From Saussurea involucrata (taxonomy: Eukaryota > Streptophyta > Magnoliopsida > Asterales > Asteraceae): a DNA stretch of 64,000 nucleotides. The stretch spans positions 45,422,850 through 45,486,849 of the forward strand of contig CM066321.1 in assembly GCA_033807775.1 (NCBI GenBank), read 5' to 3'. Below the pieces are notes generated by a model. It saw only the letters and a program-made list of their open reading frames with translations, did not search any database and was not told the DNA's origin. A program made the translations under genes and the position numbers. Shown piece by piece: positions 53,301 through 64,000 of this stretch (the stretch's first letter is position 1; each line of letters starts with the position of its first letter).

Positions 53301-53641
53301 AGTTATCCCCCGCTTGGGGTTCGAACTCGTACTTGTTTGCGACGGCAAACAATCCCCGCATCGAAAGCATCCATCCAATCCATGCCTACAATCACGCACA
53401 ACTCTCGCATAGCAATCGGAATCAAGTCAATATGGAATCTCACACTAGAGATCTCCAAAGTGCATCCCCGATACACATCAGTAACCGTCAAGGTCCTGTC
53501 ATCAGCAACCTCAACCACAAGTGGACAACCTAACCGTCTTACAAGTCTGCCCAAACACTCACTAAAAGTGTGAGACACGAACGAATGAGTAGCCCCGCTA
53601 TCAAACATCACCACAGCAGGCACCGAGTTAACTAAGAACAT
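50309..53641 (-). pseudogene. pol: E11 pol: protease, RT, RNase H, integrase, chromodomain
   Basis: This is one reading frame with stops near 53303, 52472, 51818 and 51242. In order: protease MFDSGATHSFVS (about 53610-53570); RT with APYRLAPPEMKELYTQL, CIDYRELNKPTVKNRYPLPR, MPFGLTNAPAAFM and FIDDILEYS. RNase H follows with VVYCDASHQGLGAVL, then the integrase zinc region (CLTCRKVKDEHQRP). The catalytic core shows WVIVDRLTKSAHF, SDRDTRFTS and a later Glu near QSERTIQ. The post-core GDYVLLKVSPWKGVIRF and a chromodomain-like VKVQWQHRKGSDWTSEPEA end it. PR-RT-RH-INT order is Ty3/gypsy. The chromodomain lacks one residue seen in E7's WESE region. Confidence 0.92.
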
Positions 53642-53643
53642 AC

Positions 53644-53719
53644 CTGATCATATAGTTTAAGCAAAATACAATTACATACAATAATCAAAAACCAAAAAGA
53701 AACAAGTGATGAAATATAC
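53644..53719 (-). other. Intron-like 76-nt insert between gag and protease of E11
   Basis: On the minus strand the insert begins GTATATTTC after ACAG and ends ATGATCAG before GTATG. It is T-rich with good GT...AG ends and plant-intron length. Removing it gives an uninterrupted frame across the Val-Thr-Gly junction, where E7 has continuous codons (ACAGGTACA at about 29093-29101). Kept in, translation ends after 11 extra residues. CAGGTAT flanks both sides. Confidence 0.6.
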
Positions 53720-54863
53720 CTGTCACCTCTTTAGGCGTAGCCTGCGCCTCCTCCACTTTCAGTTGATGAACTCTACCTCGGGACGTCTCAGTTCCATCCT
53801 GACCCACACGACCATCTGTGATACGCAAAGGAGCAACCGCAGGAGCTCGCTGTGCCCCACCCCCATCAGTAGCTCTCGGATTCGGGCAGTTGGCCTTCAC
53901 GTGGCCCGTCTGTTTGCAGTTAAAACAGACCATCAGTGGTACCCTACAATCACGGCCAAAGTGTCCCACCTGGCCGCACTTGAAACATTTATTATCTCTC
54001 CTCCCGTTACCATCCTTGGGTTTAAACCCTCCGCTCCTTTGACCCGAGCGCGAGTCCGAGAACTTCGTCTTCTTCGGAACAGCTGAAACTGGTGCCACAG
54101 AGTGCACCGCCTTCCTCTTCTTTGCATGCGTCTCTAACTCCAGTTCCCGCCTCCGGGCAACCTCCATCATCGCAGCAAGTGAGGCATACTGCGCAGTGCT
54201 CACGAACTCCCTGATCTCGGTACGTAACATATCCTTGTACCGCGTCATCTTCATGTCCTCCGAAGCAGCATACTGAGGACAGAACAGTGCCATCTCTGTG
54301 AACTTCCGGTTCATCTCCTTCACCGTCTCTGTAGTCTGAGTGAGCTCTAAGAACTCCTTTGCAATCCTCTCCATCTCCACTAGAGGCACATACTATGCGT
54401 GAAACCGTGCAACGAACTCCTCCCAGGTCAACGTAGTGCGCTCAGTAAGAGTCAAAGCAGTAGCACACCAATCTTTCGCTCCGTCTCGTAACAGGTTCAC
54501 CACAAAACGAACCTTCAGATTCTCGGGATAGCCACTGGTAAGAAATGCGCACTCCATATCCGAGATCCAGCGCATACTGACGATCGGGTTCGCGTCTCCC
54601 TTGAACTCAGGAGGAGAACAAGCAGATAGATCCCGATAGTGAAACTCTCTCGCTCGGGGCTGCCCACCAGCAGGGGGTGGAATCGCTGCGATGCGCTCCT
54701 CCATCAGCACTACTACCTCATCACGAATGGCAGTGATAATCTCGGGGATCGCCTCCCCAATGGCATGCGCCACTTCAGCCGCAATCATCTCACGTATCTG
54801 CTCAGTAGTAACTCCAGTACCAGCATCTAGAGCAGCATTTTTGTTTCTCCTAGTGATGGCCAT
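53720..54863 (-). pseudogene. gag: E11 gag
   Basis: ATG at 54861-54863 (MAITRRNKNAALDAG) starts a gypsy Gag. It has an amphipathic N-terminus, a retrotransposon Gag core (DLSACSPPEFKGDANPIVSM, AKDWCATALT, LTWEEFVARF), a TAG stop at 54391-54393, then a basic region. Two zinc knuckles follow, CFKCGQVGHFGRDC and CFNCKQTGHVKANC (about 53980-53890), and it ends at KEVTG on the intron-like boundary. One in-frame stop is the only obvious damage. Confidence 0.9.
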
Positions 54864-55642
54864 TATGGGTAGATATACAATGAGTTATTAGCACACAATA
54901 AATTCTGCTATCTACGCTCACGCTCAAATTCTCGGATTCCCCGTGACTTTCCCCGACCCGAGCACGGATCCTGTGCTTCAGATAGTAGGAGCTCTACTAC
55001 TACCTTCCACACCTATCCTTACTCGTTTCGAGTCCCATCCCGAAGTGCCCAAGTAGTTCCTTACCGACAGTTTAACCCATATGCCCGTACCAGCATATGT
55101 CAACACTCTTCCTAGTTCACTAGGAAATTCACCCCATCCCACTACCCTTGCTATGACGAAATCCCCACTAGTCATGACGAGTCGCCTCGCGAATGAATAG
55201 TTGCATACATTGTGAAACAGATAGACATTCGAATAAAAGATTCTATCCTACAACGGTTGGACTCAAACAAGAGCTGTGCAATAGAACTAAATCCAACATT
55301 CTAAGGCTATATGGTTCCTACTGCATATAACTTATAAGGCATTCACTTAGCAACCTATCAGTACTAGCACAAATTCCTACTAGCAATTGACAAACATGCA
55401 GTACAGTGTAATAAGCACCAAGCAATCTAGCATACATACTCCTATGTTCTAGAAAGCAATAAATTACACTAAGTACCTTACCTTTTCCCTTGGCATCGGC
55501 TGACTATACACACTGCGCCTCCGGTAACCGTTTCTCAAACGTACCTTTCTTTTATTTCTCAAAAATCTTTAAAAGAAAAAAAATCCCGAACCGCAAACTT
55601 GAGTTCAAACACACCGAAATGTGGTTCATTCGCTCAAGTTGT
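54864..55642 (-). other. E11 5' leader
   Basis: About 780 bp lies between primer-binding site and gag. Short overlapping ORFs occur but none is convincing, and no clear repeat is seen. Confidence 0.6.
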
Positions 55643-55654
55643 GCTCTGATACCA
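55643..55654 (-). other. E11 primer-binding site (tRNA-iMet)
   Basis: GCTCTGATACCA on the plus strand, three bases from the LTR. Confidence 0.92.
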
Positions 55655-55657
55655 ACT

Positions 55658-57866
55658 TGTAACGTCCCAAAAATTACATTAAATTTAAACTTTTTAAATT
55701 AGCATTTTATTAATAATAAACCGTGAGAAATTAAATCCAATTAAACGTTTAGCAAAACCTCGTTAAGTTAAACCACCAACCATAATTAAAACAGCGGAAA
55801 ATGTAATAAGTCTAAACTTAAGTCTAAAAATAAAAATGATAAAGGTCTTCTCAACGCGCCAGTGTGTACCGTCACGCCTTGCTGCCACTCGTACCTGAAA
55901 CAATATTTTATAGGGAAAGGGTAAGCACGAAACTTAGTGAATTCAAACACTTGCATACGATATCAACCATATCGACACTACCCCTATCAATAAATAGATA
56001 TAACAACCAATACATGCAGTTTAATAATAATACAAGTACACTCATGCAAGGACCCCTATGCATGCATCATTCGGTCTCCCCGAACTCATACAACACTCGT
56101 GTAAGCATCCCTCGGTCTCCCCGAGTTCATACCTCACCCGTGTATGTATTCCTCGGTATCCCCGAGTCCTCGGTCTCCCCGAGATTCATACGACACCAAA
56201 GATTTCATACTAGACACAAGCTCGACCTAGTTCCACATACAAACAAAAACAATTAATACACACAAACTATCATAGCGCGCATACAATCTCTATCCTATAC
56301 AGTGAGTGAACTCACCTCAAAAGCAATTTAGAACTTCCACGGATAGAAGTAAGAGCTCGTCAACTCCAACTCACTTCTTTTCACCTAAAGAAGTGTTACC
56401 AAGTGTTAAAGTGAAGTCCCAACCCGAGAATATAACTACAAGTCTAATTGTGCACTTTCCCGGTTTTTGGTCTACCAATACAGGTATGTTCGTGACCTGT
56501 TTAGCCCCTCTTAAACTCGTCAACCCAAAAATATTATTCCATAAATAGAAAGCTCTATGTCTTAGGTTTCCAAGGACATATTGTACGCGTTCGTACGAGG
56601 TCCCTACGATTTTATACGAATTTTCTAAGACAGGCTACCCGAAACAGGAAATTCCGGACCAGTCTGCACTAAATGTCATTTTGGCCCTAGCTAGAGACCG
56701 AATTGATTTTCCGGCGAAACATAAGAAACTCAGTAGACACAATTTGGGAAAATTGTGCACTGGTTTCACCGCAATCCGAGCTTCCTATAAAGAGTTACGG
56801 GTTTACAAGACAGGGGCAGATTGGACAATATTCACATAAAATGATAACATTGAAACGGTTTAAGGTTTTCGCGATAGTGTTAGGGTTTCGACATTGAGTT
56901 TAGGGACATAGGGTTTGCAACAAGGGCTGGACAATCCACGCACCACCCACTGCCACCTCCGGCAGTGGTGGTCGACGGCGGCGGCGGCAGCCACCACCGG
57001 CGGTGGTGGTTAGATACCAACAAATTCCGGTGAGACAACGGGATGGCCTAACCATCCTTTTTCGGCCACCTACACACTTACGCTTAACCACACGGCCGCA
57101 GGTCCACACTGTTCAGCCACCTCAAGTGCGTTTCACCAGGTATCACACCACCGGCAGCTATGGCTGCGACGGCGGCGGTGGTTCCCAGTTGCAATGTCGA
57201 CGACGCAATGAAGACACATAAGGGGAGAAGGGATCTTACCACTCGACGATGGCAAAGCAACAGCAACCTCAGTGAAAAACCCGACTACGCACGTTGCCAC
57301 CACCCACGGTGGCGCACGACGGCGGCAACACCGCCGGCAGCCAAGGCTGTCGCGGCAGTGATTGTGTTTTTCTTGGATGGTCGACGACGAAAAGAATATC
57401 CAACGCAACAGCAACCGACTCTCTCTCTCTCCCTCGCTACCTTCTCTCTCAGCCACACACTCGAAGTTCACCTCTCTCACCGGCAAAACTAGTGGCGGCG
57501 GCGCTGGTGGTTCTGGGTGGAGTAACAGCGGCGACAAGAAGGGAATGGGGAGGGGTGTTCGGTGATGAAGGCAAGAAAGAGAGGGGATTAGGGTTGTGGT
57601 TTGTTTGCGTGGGACTGAAGGCGAACGAGAAAAGGGAAGGGGAGGTCAGTCCTTATGGGCCGATCTCCATGCACTTAAGGGGAATTACATAATTGGTCCC
57701 TGTTTTCCATTTCCCTTACAAAACTTTAAGAACTTAACCACAATAGTCCCTCTTCCTAACGCCTTAACCTTTTTGTTCTTTCTCGTTGAACATTCGGTTA
57801 AAGGAACAAATAAAATACATAAATAAATAATTAAAATAAAGATCATACCGGGACACGGGCTTTACA
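55658..57866 (-). repeat. E11 5' LTR (2,209 bp)
   Basis: It is similar to the 3' LTR with indels: an extra stretch near 56565-56600, an extra hairpin repeat near 56165, and a deletion near 57395. The GC-rich island is at about 56930-57560. Confidence 0.92.
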
Positions 57867-57871
57867 AGACA

Positions 57872-58380
57872 TCAAAGGGTTATCGCACAAAGAAGTTATC
57901 GCACAGAACTTAAGGCGATCAGAAAAAAGTTATCGCACCAAGCTTGGGCGATAAGATTGAATTTCTTTGTTAGGCAACAACTTTGAAGTTTTGAGCACAA
58001 GTATTGGGCGATAACATTGAATATTTGAAAATAACTTTAATATTCAACCCATATTTCTATGATTTGAACAAATAGGCATAAACTAAAGTAACCCTAGTGT
58101 CGTTTGACTAAGATTTAACCTATCTTATCATTTTGTTTGCATAAAACTAACACGATGAGTGAAAACTCAAGCATGAATATGAACAGTCACTATTTTCGAC
58201 TGTAAACCCAATAAAATCACAAGAAAATCGATCATAAAGAGTAATAAATGGAATAAAAGTGATCGATTGACTAACCTTAAGTGACTCTGAAAGGAATCAA
58301 CACGGAAAACGACAACAAAGATAAAAAATTGCAGAATCACTCGAGAGCAGTTGGGTTTTCAAAGTGGTTATCGGAAAAAA
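57872..58380 (-). other. E9 aORF leader, distal part, with hairpin motifs and donor-like site
   Basis: Transcribed leftward, this is the leader of the E9 aORF. The donor-like TTAAG/GTTAGTC has its intron side from 58275. The preceding exon-like stretch (58280-58330) resembles E3 14935-14990. GTTATCGCAC motifs recur at 57884-57950, close to the E11 insertion. Confidence 0.5.
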
Positions 58381-58394
58381 TATAAGGTTTGAAT

Positions 58395-58475
58395 GACCGG
58401 TCTATATAACTCAGGGTTGATGGATACGTGGCAACAAACGAATGGTCCAAACGGTTGACCTGCCACATGTCAAGT
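58395..58475 (-). promoter_or_regulatory. Promoter-like block upstream of E9 aORF
   Basis: Minus-strand order: GGTCAACC, GGACCATT, GCCACGTATCC, CCTGAGTT, TATATAGACC (TATA at 58403-58409). The same order and spacing as at 15058-15120 of E3, with substitutions between the boxes. Confidence 0.6.
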
Positions 58476-58760
58476 TCTCTCCTGAAAGATAGGCGACACG
58501 TTCATCTTCATCGCAGGACACTTGGGCGATGAAGGTATGCAAAGTTGTCGACTAAAGCATAGGCGATGAGCACTATTCACACTTTCTTATCGCACACCAC
58601 TTAGGCGATAAGCAAATCTTATCGACCAAAGGTTGGACGATAAGTATTGTTCATACATTCTTATCGCTCAACACTTAGGCGATAAGAAAATGTTCTCGAC
58701 CAAGGTTTAGGCGATAAGAGATGTTATCGACCAAGGCATGGGCAACAACTCATGTACTTA
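58470..58760 (-). repeat. Hairpin array upstream of the E9 internal promoter
   Basis: Near-identical 27-bp hairpins CTTATCGC...GCGATAAG lie at 58586-58612 and 58660-58686, with CTTATCG...CGATAAG at 58618-58644 and weaker units on both sides. The sequence is unrelated to the GTCGTAC hairpins of E3, but position and form are the same. Confidence 0.75.
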
Positions 58761-59323
58761 GACATTTTTCAAAATTTTCAACTTTTTTAAAAAAATTCAA
58801 AAATTTAAAAAATTAGTTTGCCAAGTTAAAAGATGTCCAACTTTTAACTTGTTTTCTTCAGATGATATTGAAAATCATTTTGCTCCCCCTAAAATGATGC
58901 ATATAATTTTCAAAATATGAATTCATCATCTATGGTTTGCACAAAAAGTTAGATTAGGATACCTACTCTCATCTTCAATGAATTGTATGATCAACTGCAC
59001 ACAGACACATAAATTTAACACAAGTATGTGTAATAGAAATAACATGCTCCCCTTTAGCAATGATCAGTTTTTTTTCAATTCAGACTCCCATTGAACACAA
59101 GCACACACATTAAGTTTTCACATAAACCATGAAGAAAATAAGAAATATAGAAATAAGTAAATAACAGTAAAAGTTGCAATGAACTTTGATTACTATAGAA
59201 ACATAAACTTTTGAACTATCATAATAGAGATTCAATTAGATAAAAATAATATTTTTCAATCAGGATTTTAAGCTTGAATGAAAAATAGAGATTTTCAAAT
59301 TATTGAATGAATATTATGAATAT
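58761..59323 (-). other. E9 spacer after pol
   Basis: AT-rich DNA with minus-strand purine tracts TAGGGGGAGCAAAA (about 58880-58893) and AAAGGGGAGC (about 59046-59055). No ORF is supported. Confidence 0.55.
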
Positions 59324-62300
59324 TCAAACTTTCATGTTCAACATGCCAAGCTTTGAGATTAAGAATTTAAAATGTTTTTCATCTAAAGCTTTTGTGAATA
59401 GATCAGCAAGTTGAAATTTTGTAGAAACAAAATATAGTTCAATAGTACCTTTCTCCACATGGTCCTTGATGAAATGATATCGAATATCAATGTGCTTCGT
59501 TTTTGTATGCTGGACAGGATTCACAGAAATGACAATTGCAGACTTACTGTCACAATATATTGGAATCTTGTCGTACTGATAGCCAAAGTCCATAAGTTGA
59601 GTCTTAATCCACAAAACTTGTGAACAACAACTAGCGGCAACAACATATTCTGCTTCAGCTGTAGATGTTGTCACACAGATTTGTTTCTTGGAGGCCCAGC
59701 TTACTAACTTGTCTCCCAAAAATTGTATGTAACCAGTTGTGCTTTTACTATCCAGAAGGCTTTCGCCATGATCAGCATCAGAATAAGCAGTAAGCTCATA
59801 ACCCTTTCCCTTTGGGTACCACAAACCAAGGTAGGGTGTCCCTTTTAAGTACCGAAAGATTCTTTTAACCGCTTCAAGGTGTGATTCTTTGGGCTTAGCC
59901 GGAAATCTTGCGCAAAGACATGTAGAAAACATAATGTCTGGTCGACTAGAAGTTAAATACATTAGTGAACATATCATACCTCTATAAGTCCTATGATCAA
60001 CGTCCTTACCATCAGGATCCAGACCGATCTTGGATCCTGGTGCCATCGGGGTTCTAATTGATGTACTATTCTCCATTTTGAACTTCTTCAGGATATCAAA
60101 CACGTACTTCGATTGATTTATGAAAATCCTTGTTGAAAACTGTTTCACTTGCAGTCCAAGAAAAAAATTGATCTCTCCCATCATGCTCATCTTAAATCTG
60201 GTCACCATGAGGTTAGAAAACTAGGTACACATAGAAGGATTAGTCGAGCCAAAAATTATATCATCTAGATAAATTGGAACAATAATGATATCACCTTCAT
60301 CGCGTTTGATGAATAAATTTGTGTCGATTTTACCTTTATCAAAACCACACTCAAGCAGAAATTTGGATAGAACTTCATACCACGCTCGAAGGGCTTGTTT
60401 AAGACCATACAACGCTTTGCCCAAAATATAGACGTGATTTGCCTTATCCTTGTCCACAAAGCCTTCAGGTTGTGAAACGTAGATCTCTTCTTTCAGAATG
60501 CCATTTAAGAATGCGGTCTTTACATCCATCTAATAGACTGTAAAATTCTTGTAGGCCGCATATGCTAAGAACATCCTGATTGCTTCAATTCTATCAACTG
60601 GAGCATACGTTTCATCGTAATCTATACCCTCTTGTTGACGATATCCTTTCGCCACAACTCTAGCCTTGTTTCTCACGACAATTTCATCTTCATCTTTCTT
60701 GTTCTTAAAGACCCACTTTGTACCAATGATACTTTTTTCTTTGGGTCCGAGAACTAACTGCCAAACTTTTGAAGCTTCAAACTGATTCAACTCATCTTGC
60801 ATGGATAACACCCAATCTGGATCTTCCAAAGCTTCAGATACGATTGTTGGTTCAACATTGCTTAGGAAGGTCGCAAATAGACACTCATTCGCAGTAGCTG
60901 ATCTGGTTTTAACTGATGAAGAAGGATCACCTATTATTTGATGAATATGATGAGCTTTTGTCCATTTTTTCGAGTGTGGGTGTAGGGCATATAATGACTG
61001 AACATTTTCACGGTCTGTACGTATTTCATCGTCAACTGGTGGTACAGGAACATCAACAATTTGAGTTTCTGGAGGATTATCATTCACATGAACTTGTTCT
61101 TCAGTAGTGTCTAATTGTTGTTGAGCTTCTGTTGTATCGTCAATTGAAGGTTTATCTGTCTGTGTTGTAATAGGAACATCCTCAAATGTAGGAATATAAT
61201 CTTGTGTAGCAACAGTTGTTGTTTCTATAACATGAGAAGAATCATCAACATTAGTAGATTGAGATGCATCTGGTTCTGTTTCATCTTCAACGGATTCTAT
61301 TTGAGATGCACATTTCTTCCTGTTAAGAACATTCAAAGAAGGATTGTAAGTACCATAATACTCATCATAAAATTCCTCAAACAAATTATCAAGATCAATT
61401 AAGTGAGATGTAGAAGTAGAGGGTTGATCCTGATTCTTGTTTTGAACAGGTTCTGAACTGACGTGTCCAGAAGCTAATACTCCAGTAAGTACGGGTCCTG
61501 AACTGTTATGATCAGAAGCCAACTCTTCAGATTCATCAAATTTAATATTGACGCTCTCAACAATTCTCTTCGTATGCTTCAAATAGATTCTATACGACGC
61601 GACAGAGAAAGAATATCCAACGAAAATACCCTCTTCAACTTTTGGACTGAACTTGTGAAGATTTTCCTTGTCATTTTACACGAAATACTTACACCCAAAA
61701 ACATGAAGAAGTTTTATGGTAGGTTTCCTGTCAGTTATGATCTCGTACGGAGTCTTGCCAAACGGACAATGTATAATCGAATGATTCTGTGTATAACATG
61801 CAGTTGCTACTGCCTCTGCCCATAAGAAAAGAGGTAGATTAGCATAAGATAGCATAGTACGCACCGATTCCACTAGGGTTCGATTGCGCCTGTCCACTAC
61901 ACCATTAGGTTCAAGTGTTCTGGCAGCAGAGAATTGTTGAACAATCTCGTTAGATTCGTAAACATCTCCCAAGATACTGTTTTTAAATTCCGTTCCATTA
62001 TCTGAACGAACAATATTTATTGACATCTACATGTTATTTTGTGCTGACTTGATGATGTTGATGAGATGATCTGAAGTTTCATCCTTTGTGCGAAGAAACT
62101 TTACCCATGTGTATCTAGAATAGTCATCAAAAACCACAAGTACATACTTCTTGCCGTTAATACTCTGAATTTTCATTGGTCCACATAAATCAACATGTAA
62201 TAACTCCAAGATACGTTTTGTTGTTGGTTCAGGCTTCGGCTTATGGGGAACTATTTTCATTTTTACCTTCTCAGATGCATCACACAGACTTGTTGTACCA

Positions 62301-62800
62301 AATTTCAACAAAGGAAGACCACGGACTAACTCACCCTTCACTAGCTTCTGCATATATCTAAAATTTAAATGAGATAATCTCCTGTGCCACACCCAACTTT
62401 GTTGAATAGAATCTTTCGATAGAAGACACACATCTCCTGCAGGCTTAACCTTTGACAAATTAATCGTGTAAAGATTGGATTTCCTTGTGCCGACCAAAAG
62501 GTCTTTACCACCTTCGGTTCTTACACAACATCGTTTCGCTTTGAAGTTTATTTCCAAATCTTTGTCACAAAATTGACCAATACTGAAGAGATTGTGTCCA
62601 AGACCTTCAACATAGCTAACCTTCTTGATTGAAAGGTTTTCCTGCACAATGTCACCGTATCCTAGAACAGGCGAGAACTTATTGTTGCCAAATCGGACTC
62701 GACCACCATTGTTCTCTTTATAATTCGTCAACATTTCTTTCCGGCCGGTCATGTGTTTAGAATATCCTGAGTCTAAGTACCATAAATTATTGGTCTGCAA
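59324..62800 (-). pseudogene. pol: E9 pol: protease, integrase, reverse transcriptase, RNase H
   Basis: One frame with stops near 62027, 61676, 60530 and 60221. In order: protease LWYLDSGYSKHMTG; integrase zinc region (HRRLSHLNF, CDASEKVK, where the second Cys of the motif is lost); core with LHVDLCGP, RSDNGTEF and, for the third acidic residue, LEPNGVVD (E changed to D). RT has QMDVKTAFLNG-type and YLDDIIFG motifs; RNase H has AYSDADHGES and TSTAEAEYV, ending KLGMLNMKV. The changed integrase residues suggest loss of function besides the stops. The frame follows the gag stops directly, as in E3. Confidence 0.9.
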
Positions 62801-64000
62801 TCAATCAGATCAAGCGCTCTTTGTTACCCATTTGAAGATGGGTCCTTTTTGGTTAGTTGTGCTAGACAACTTTTTGGAAATAGGTTGTCTCTTTTATATG
62901 AAAAATCCTTTTTGACATGCAAAGTAGGAATATAGTAAGAATTAAACCAACAACATGAATCAGGTTCAACCGAAAAATCACTCCGACCACAAGTAGAGCA
63001 AAACCATTCAACATTTGCAAAACTAATCAATAGCTTATTAGAATACTTCTTGTAAGACTTAGACTAACAATAATGTTAGTTCCAATCTTTGTGTTCCAAA
63101 ACTAATCAACATTTGTGTTCACAAAACTTTCTGAAAATCAGAAAATTTAGAATTGGATGACTTAGACTTCTGAAAGTTTCTTTTCTTTGACTTTCGATTC
63201 CTTCGTCTTTTCCTTGATGGTTTTTCAGAAGTAAAATTATCATCCTTTGAATTTGAACATTCACCTTCACAGAAAATACAAGGAGGTTCTTTTTCTTTTA
63301 AAATAAAATCATTATGATCCAGAAGCTTTTCAGAAAAATCAAAGTCACAAACTTTCTCTTTCACAAACCTCAGGTTTAGTTTTCTTTTCAGAAATAAATG
63401 GAGTCTCACTTTCAAATTTAAAATCCTCATCAAAATCAAATTCATATGATTCAAAATCAGCTTCATAAGAATCAAAATCATCATCAAAGTTAAAAGAATG
63501 AACATCAAAATCTTTCTCAGATTAAGTATTTACAAAAATCCAATTTCCCACAAATGCCTTGCATGAGGATGCATCCGAATCTGTTGATTCAAGTGTATCT
63601 ACATGTCTGGAATCAACCTCTGCTTTGTTACACGAGAAAACAGTTGAAATAACTTCTTTTTCGATGTCAAAATATATTTCTTGATCAATAAAAGCCTCTT
63701 TAAAAGTATTTGAGAAAATAGTTGAAAGAATGTCTTTTTCCATTTCAAACCTTATCTTTTGTTCAAGAATTGTATCCCCGAGTTCCATTATTTTGCATTC
63801 CAAGACAAAAGGTGGACCATGTCGTTTGGCTTCAAACGTTGGTTCACGTTTTGTTGCAATGGAATATATGTCAAAATAATCATTTGATAATGAAACTTTT
63901 GAGTTCTTTTCATACTTTATGTTTTCTTTTTAATAACAAAACGAAAGTTGCATTTTTGTGGTATTTTCTCTTTTGTCTTTTCAAGTTCATCAATTTCCTC
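62801..64000 (-). pseudogene. gag: E9 gag, C-terminal half (partial)
   Basis: This is the C-terminal part of a long copia Gag, entering from the right edge. It shows charged helical stretches, acidic Asp/Glu-rich pieces and a Lys/Arg-rich block (KPSRKRRRNRKSKKRN, about 63220-63170). The closing module has WFCSTCGRSDF and PIFKWVTKSA before two stops, then pol. Several frameshifts (between 63522, 63508 and 63030) break it. It corresponds to 19284-20800 in E3 and, in part, to the lone ORFs of E5 and E10. Confidence 0.75.

Larger units (their letters stand above)
48108..57866 (-). mobile_element. E11: Ty3/gypsy chromovirus-like element (9.8 kb)
   Basis: LTRs of 2,184 and 2,209 bp (TGTAAAACCC or TGTAAAGCCC to GGGACGTTACA on the minus strand) and a perfect AGACA duplication (48103-48107 and 57867-57871) define it. 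Gag and pol are nearly complete, with about five premature stops. An intron-like 76-nt insert separates gag from protease. The chromodomain-like tail and two zinc knuckles fit the Tekay/Del-type chromoviruses. Confidence 0.93.
37151..64000 (-). mobile_element. E9: copia element with accessory ORF, interrupted twice
   Basis: This is a minus-strand relative of E3 with a 225-bp 3' LTR. It has an aORF, a promoter-like spacer, pol, and part of gag; the 5' end is beyond the right edge. It is split by E10 (38932-45648) and E11 (48108-57866). Pol is one frame with about four stops, so it is fairly well preserved. Confidence 0.88.

Overview
This window is plant nuclear repeat DNA with no host gene that I can recognise. 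It is a stack of LTR retrotransposons inserted into one another. Nearly all are Ty1/copia elements primed by the initiator methionine tRNA (primer-binding site TGGTATCAGAGC); two are Ty3/gypsy chromovirus-like elements, and there is one small Harbinger-like MITE. A eudicot with a large genome is likely and Asteraceae is plausible, but that is a judgement from the look of the elements, not a proof. Element names E1-E11 below are mine.

Stratigraphy, oldest to youngest. The outermost copia E8 (minus strand, gag and LTR fragments 36177-37150) was hit by copia E6 (plus strand, 25536-26109 and 32637-36176) and by copia E9 (minus strand, 37151 to the right edge). E6 was hit by copia E2 (plus strand, 1290-3973 and 23896-25535) and by gypsy E7 (26110-32636). 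E2 was hit by copia E1 (minus strand, 1-1289) and by the complete ~20 kb copia E3 (minus strand, 3974-23895). E3 was hit by a MITE, E4 (6034-6688), and by the complete non-autonomous copia E5 (7543-13231). E9 was hit by an odd two-family copia composite, E10 (38932-45648), and by gypsy E11 (48108-57866). Target-site duplications support most of these joins: GCATT for E5, AGAGG for E10, AGACA for E11, TTA for E4, GCTAT/GCTAC for E3 and GGCAA/GGCAG for E7.

The full copia elements E3 and E9 carry a very long coiled-coil Gag, a stop codon, then protease-integrase-RT-RNase H. Downstream of pol, in the same sense, is a large accessory ORF (aORF here). Gag/pol separated by a stop, several polypurine tracts before the 3' LTR and an extra ORF after pol all resemble the Sirevirus lineage. 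The aORF occurs in four elements of this window (E2, E3, E6, E9). It has a conserved N-terminal domain, an acidic region, a coiled coil, a basic bipartite motif and a conserved C-terminal domain. In E3 and E9 it is preceded by a shared promoter-like block (W-box/CCAAT/G-box/TATA), a splice-donor-like site, and arrays of short hairpins. E5 and E10 keep only the C-terminal coiled-coil half of Gag plus a long 3' non-coding region full of hairpins whose stems vary in a compensatory way between copies.

The best candidates for something undescribed are: (1) the aORF as an independently promoted retrotransposon gene; (2) the covarying RNA hairpin arrays of the non-autonomous elements; (3) the chimeric E10 insertion with different LTRs at its two ends but one clean target duplication; and (4) a 76-nt intron-like insert at the Gag/protease boundary of E11 whose removal would join the two frames.
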